The notes under the pieces are model-generated. The model saw only the letters and a program-made list of their open reading frames with translations. It was not told the DNA's origin and did not search any database. A stretch of DNA of 6,416 bases, taken from the NCBI GenBank assembly GCA_025964295.1, contig JAOPZD010000559.1, forward strand, positions 1-6,416. Reading direction: 5' to 3'. Origin of the DNA: Conexibacter sp. GTDB lineage: Bacteria; Actinomycetota; Thermoleophilia; Solirubrobacterales; Solirubrobacteraceae. Positions 5,863-6,416 of this stretch are shown here, piece by piece. The translations under genes and the position numbers were made by a program. How positions within the stretch are numbered: position 1 is the first letter of the stretch; every line of letters starts with the position of its first letter.

Positions 5863-5920
5863 ACCTCGATGATCGACCTCCGAGGCTCCGATTTGAAGGG
5901 CTGACCGCTGCCGGTCCGGC
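5863..5920 (-). promoter_or_regulatory. Leader of the GDPD gene with nested inverted repeats
   Basis: The 58 bases between the small gene and the GDPD start contain the odd-centred palindrome TCGATGATCGA (5866-5876). A wider inverted repeat, CCTCG (5864-5868) with CGAGG (5881-5885), encloses it. In the mRNA this pairs the AGG next to the ATG, while a second purine run, GGAGG (5882 down to 5878), partly overlaps the other arm. The only AT-richer spot, TTCAAATC (5898 down to 5891), could belong to a promoter. The repeats are seen directly; operator, RNA switch and promoter roles are guesses. Confidence 0.35.
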
Positions 5921-6064
5921 CTACTCGGGCACCGGCTCGCCCACCGGCTCGCCGATCGGCAGCCAGGAGAACCGCTCGCGGACGTCCGGCGGCGCCGCGG
6001 CCAGCTCGATCGCCTCGCGCGCGTTCATCGTGCAGCGCAGCGGCCCGCTGACCGGGAAGCACAC
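5921..6064 (-). CDS. Small hypothetical protein, 47 residues
   Basis: An open frame from a GTG at 6064, eight bases after the membrane-protein stop, to a TAG at 5921-5923. Every codon ends in G or C, including the stop, while second positions are mixed; this is the codon pattern of the real genes here and supports coding. The N-terminus CFPVSGPLRC carries two cysteines. A helical-looking middle MNAREAIELAAAPPDVRERF follows, then WLPIGEPVGEPVPE with a GEPV tandem made by a 12-base DNA repeat. No signal peptide or membrane segment is seen. An internal ATG at 6028 would give 35 residues; neither start has a good Shine-Dalgarno site. I do not recognise the family. The position suggests co-transcription with the membrane protein upstream. 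Confidence 0.5.
   Translation of the reverse strand: MCFPVSGPLRCTMNAREAIELAAAPPDVRERFSWLPIGEPVGEPVPE
5931..5953. repeat. Short tandem repeat, 12-base period, two copies
   Basis: ACCGGCTCGCC occurs at 5931-5941 and again at 5943-5953 with one spacer base. The period is a multiple of three, and on the minus strand it encodes GEPV twice near the C-terminus of the small protein, so it does not disturb that frame. Confidence 0.8.
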
Positions 6065-6072
6065 GCCGCGGT

Positions 6073-6416
6073 CTAGTCCGCGCAGGGGATGAAGCCCGCC
6101 GGCTTGGCCATGCTGCGCCGCAGCGAGAGGAACGCGACCGCGCCGAGGATCAGCGGGATCCAGAACAGGATGATGCGGTAGGCCAGGACGGCCGCGGTCG
6201 TCGCCGACGGCGAGGCGCCGAAGACGATGAACGTGCCGATCAGGCCGCCGTCGATCCCGCCGATGCCGCCCGGGATCGGCAGCAGCCCGCCGAGCTGGCC
6301 GATCAGGTAGGCGAGCAGGATCACGCTCGCGCCGGGCGTCTCGCCGACCGCGTGGAAGGCGGCCCACAGCGCGAGGTTGTCCCACGCCCAGTAGCCGACG
6401 ATCCCGGCGATCAGCA
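6073..6416 (-). CDS. UPF0104/YbhN-type (LPG synthase transmembrane region) integral membrane protein, C-terminal part
   Basis: The frame is open from the right edge for 113 residues to a TAG at 6073-6075; the N-terminal two-thirds lie outside the window. The diagnostic segment is LPIPGGIGGIDGGLIGTFIVFG, matching the conserved PtPGGiGgvE loop and helix of the family, with Asp in place of the usual Glu. It is followed by ATTAAVLAYRIILFWIPLILGAVAFL, the last amphipathic and membrane helices, ending in a short basic tail (SLRRSMAKPAGFIPCAD). Three or four hydrophobic segments are visible. The family shares the flippase-like membrane region of lysylphosphatidylglycerol synthases; members without the soluble aminoacyl-transferase domain are uncharacterised or implicated in lipid or isoprenoid handling. 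The proximity of a GDPD gene downstream fits a loose lipid theme but does not prove one. Confidence 0.88.
   Translation of the reverse strand, partial: LIAGIVGYWAWDNLALWAAFHAVGETPGASVILLAYLIGQLGGLLPIPGGIGGIDGGLIGTFIVFGASPSATTAAVLAYRIILFWIPLILGAVAFLSLRRSMAKPAGFIPCAD

Noticed and set aside
5909..5922. GC-rich GGCCGGACCGGC-type repeat after the small gene as a rho-independent terminator
   Set aside because: The palindrome leaves only about four pairs around a minimal loop and has no U-tract, so I do not call a terminator.
5835..6062. 75-codon minus-strand frame overlapping the GDPD start and the small gene
   Set aside because: Arg/Ala/Gly-rich with no family resemblance, and it overlaps the GDPD start in another frame. 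The 5921-6064 frame has the better codon pattern.

Overview
This window is very GC-rich chromosomal DNA. Almost every codon in the real genes ends in G or C, many starts are GTG or possibly TTG, Shine-Dalgarno sites are weak, and neighbouring genes are tightly packed or overlap. Together with the families present (a PRK06196-type SDR, an HhH-GPD protein of the TIGR03252 type, a bacterial MYG1 protein, and a GDPD with a 'PGNT' motif), this suggests a high-GC actinobacterium. Thermoleophilia/Solirubrobacterales is my best guess. That guess rests on remembered family resemblance, not on a search.

Layout, right to left. The right edge (6073-6416, minus) holds the C-terminal third of a UPF0104/YbhN-type (LPG-synthase TM region) membrane protein. 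A tiny 47-codon gene (5921-6064) follows 8 bases after its stop. After 58 bases of leader comes a glycerophosphodiester phosphodiesterase-like gene (5173-5862, minus). The only plus-strand gene, a crotonase-superfamily protein (4272-5183), converges on it with an 11-base overlap.

From a short divergent intergenic region (4198-4271) a run of five minus-strand genes extends to the left edge: a small TIM-barrel protein with an endonuclease-IV-like metal-ligand pattern (3505-4197), a pol-beta-type nucleotidyltransferase (2492-3508), a short-chain dehydrogenase (1480-2472), an HhH-GPD base-excision-repair-like protein (890-1444), and a MYG1-family DHH-like exonuclease (890 to beyond position 1). 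Spacings are a 4-base overlap, 19, 35 and a 1-base overlap, so one transcript is likely.

Four of the five genes in that run belong to superfamilies that act on nucleic acids or nucleotides: AP-endonuclease-type TIM barrel, nucleotidyltransferase, HhH-GPD fold and DHH-type exonuclease. Whether they form a repair or RNA-processing pathway is an inference, but it is the most interesting idea here. The SDR in the middle does not fit it. I see no tRNA, rRNA, CRISPR array, insertion sequence or convincing rho-independent terminator.
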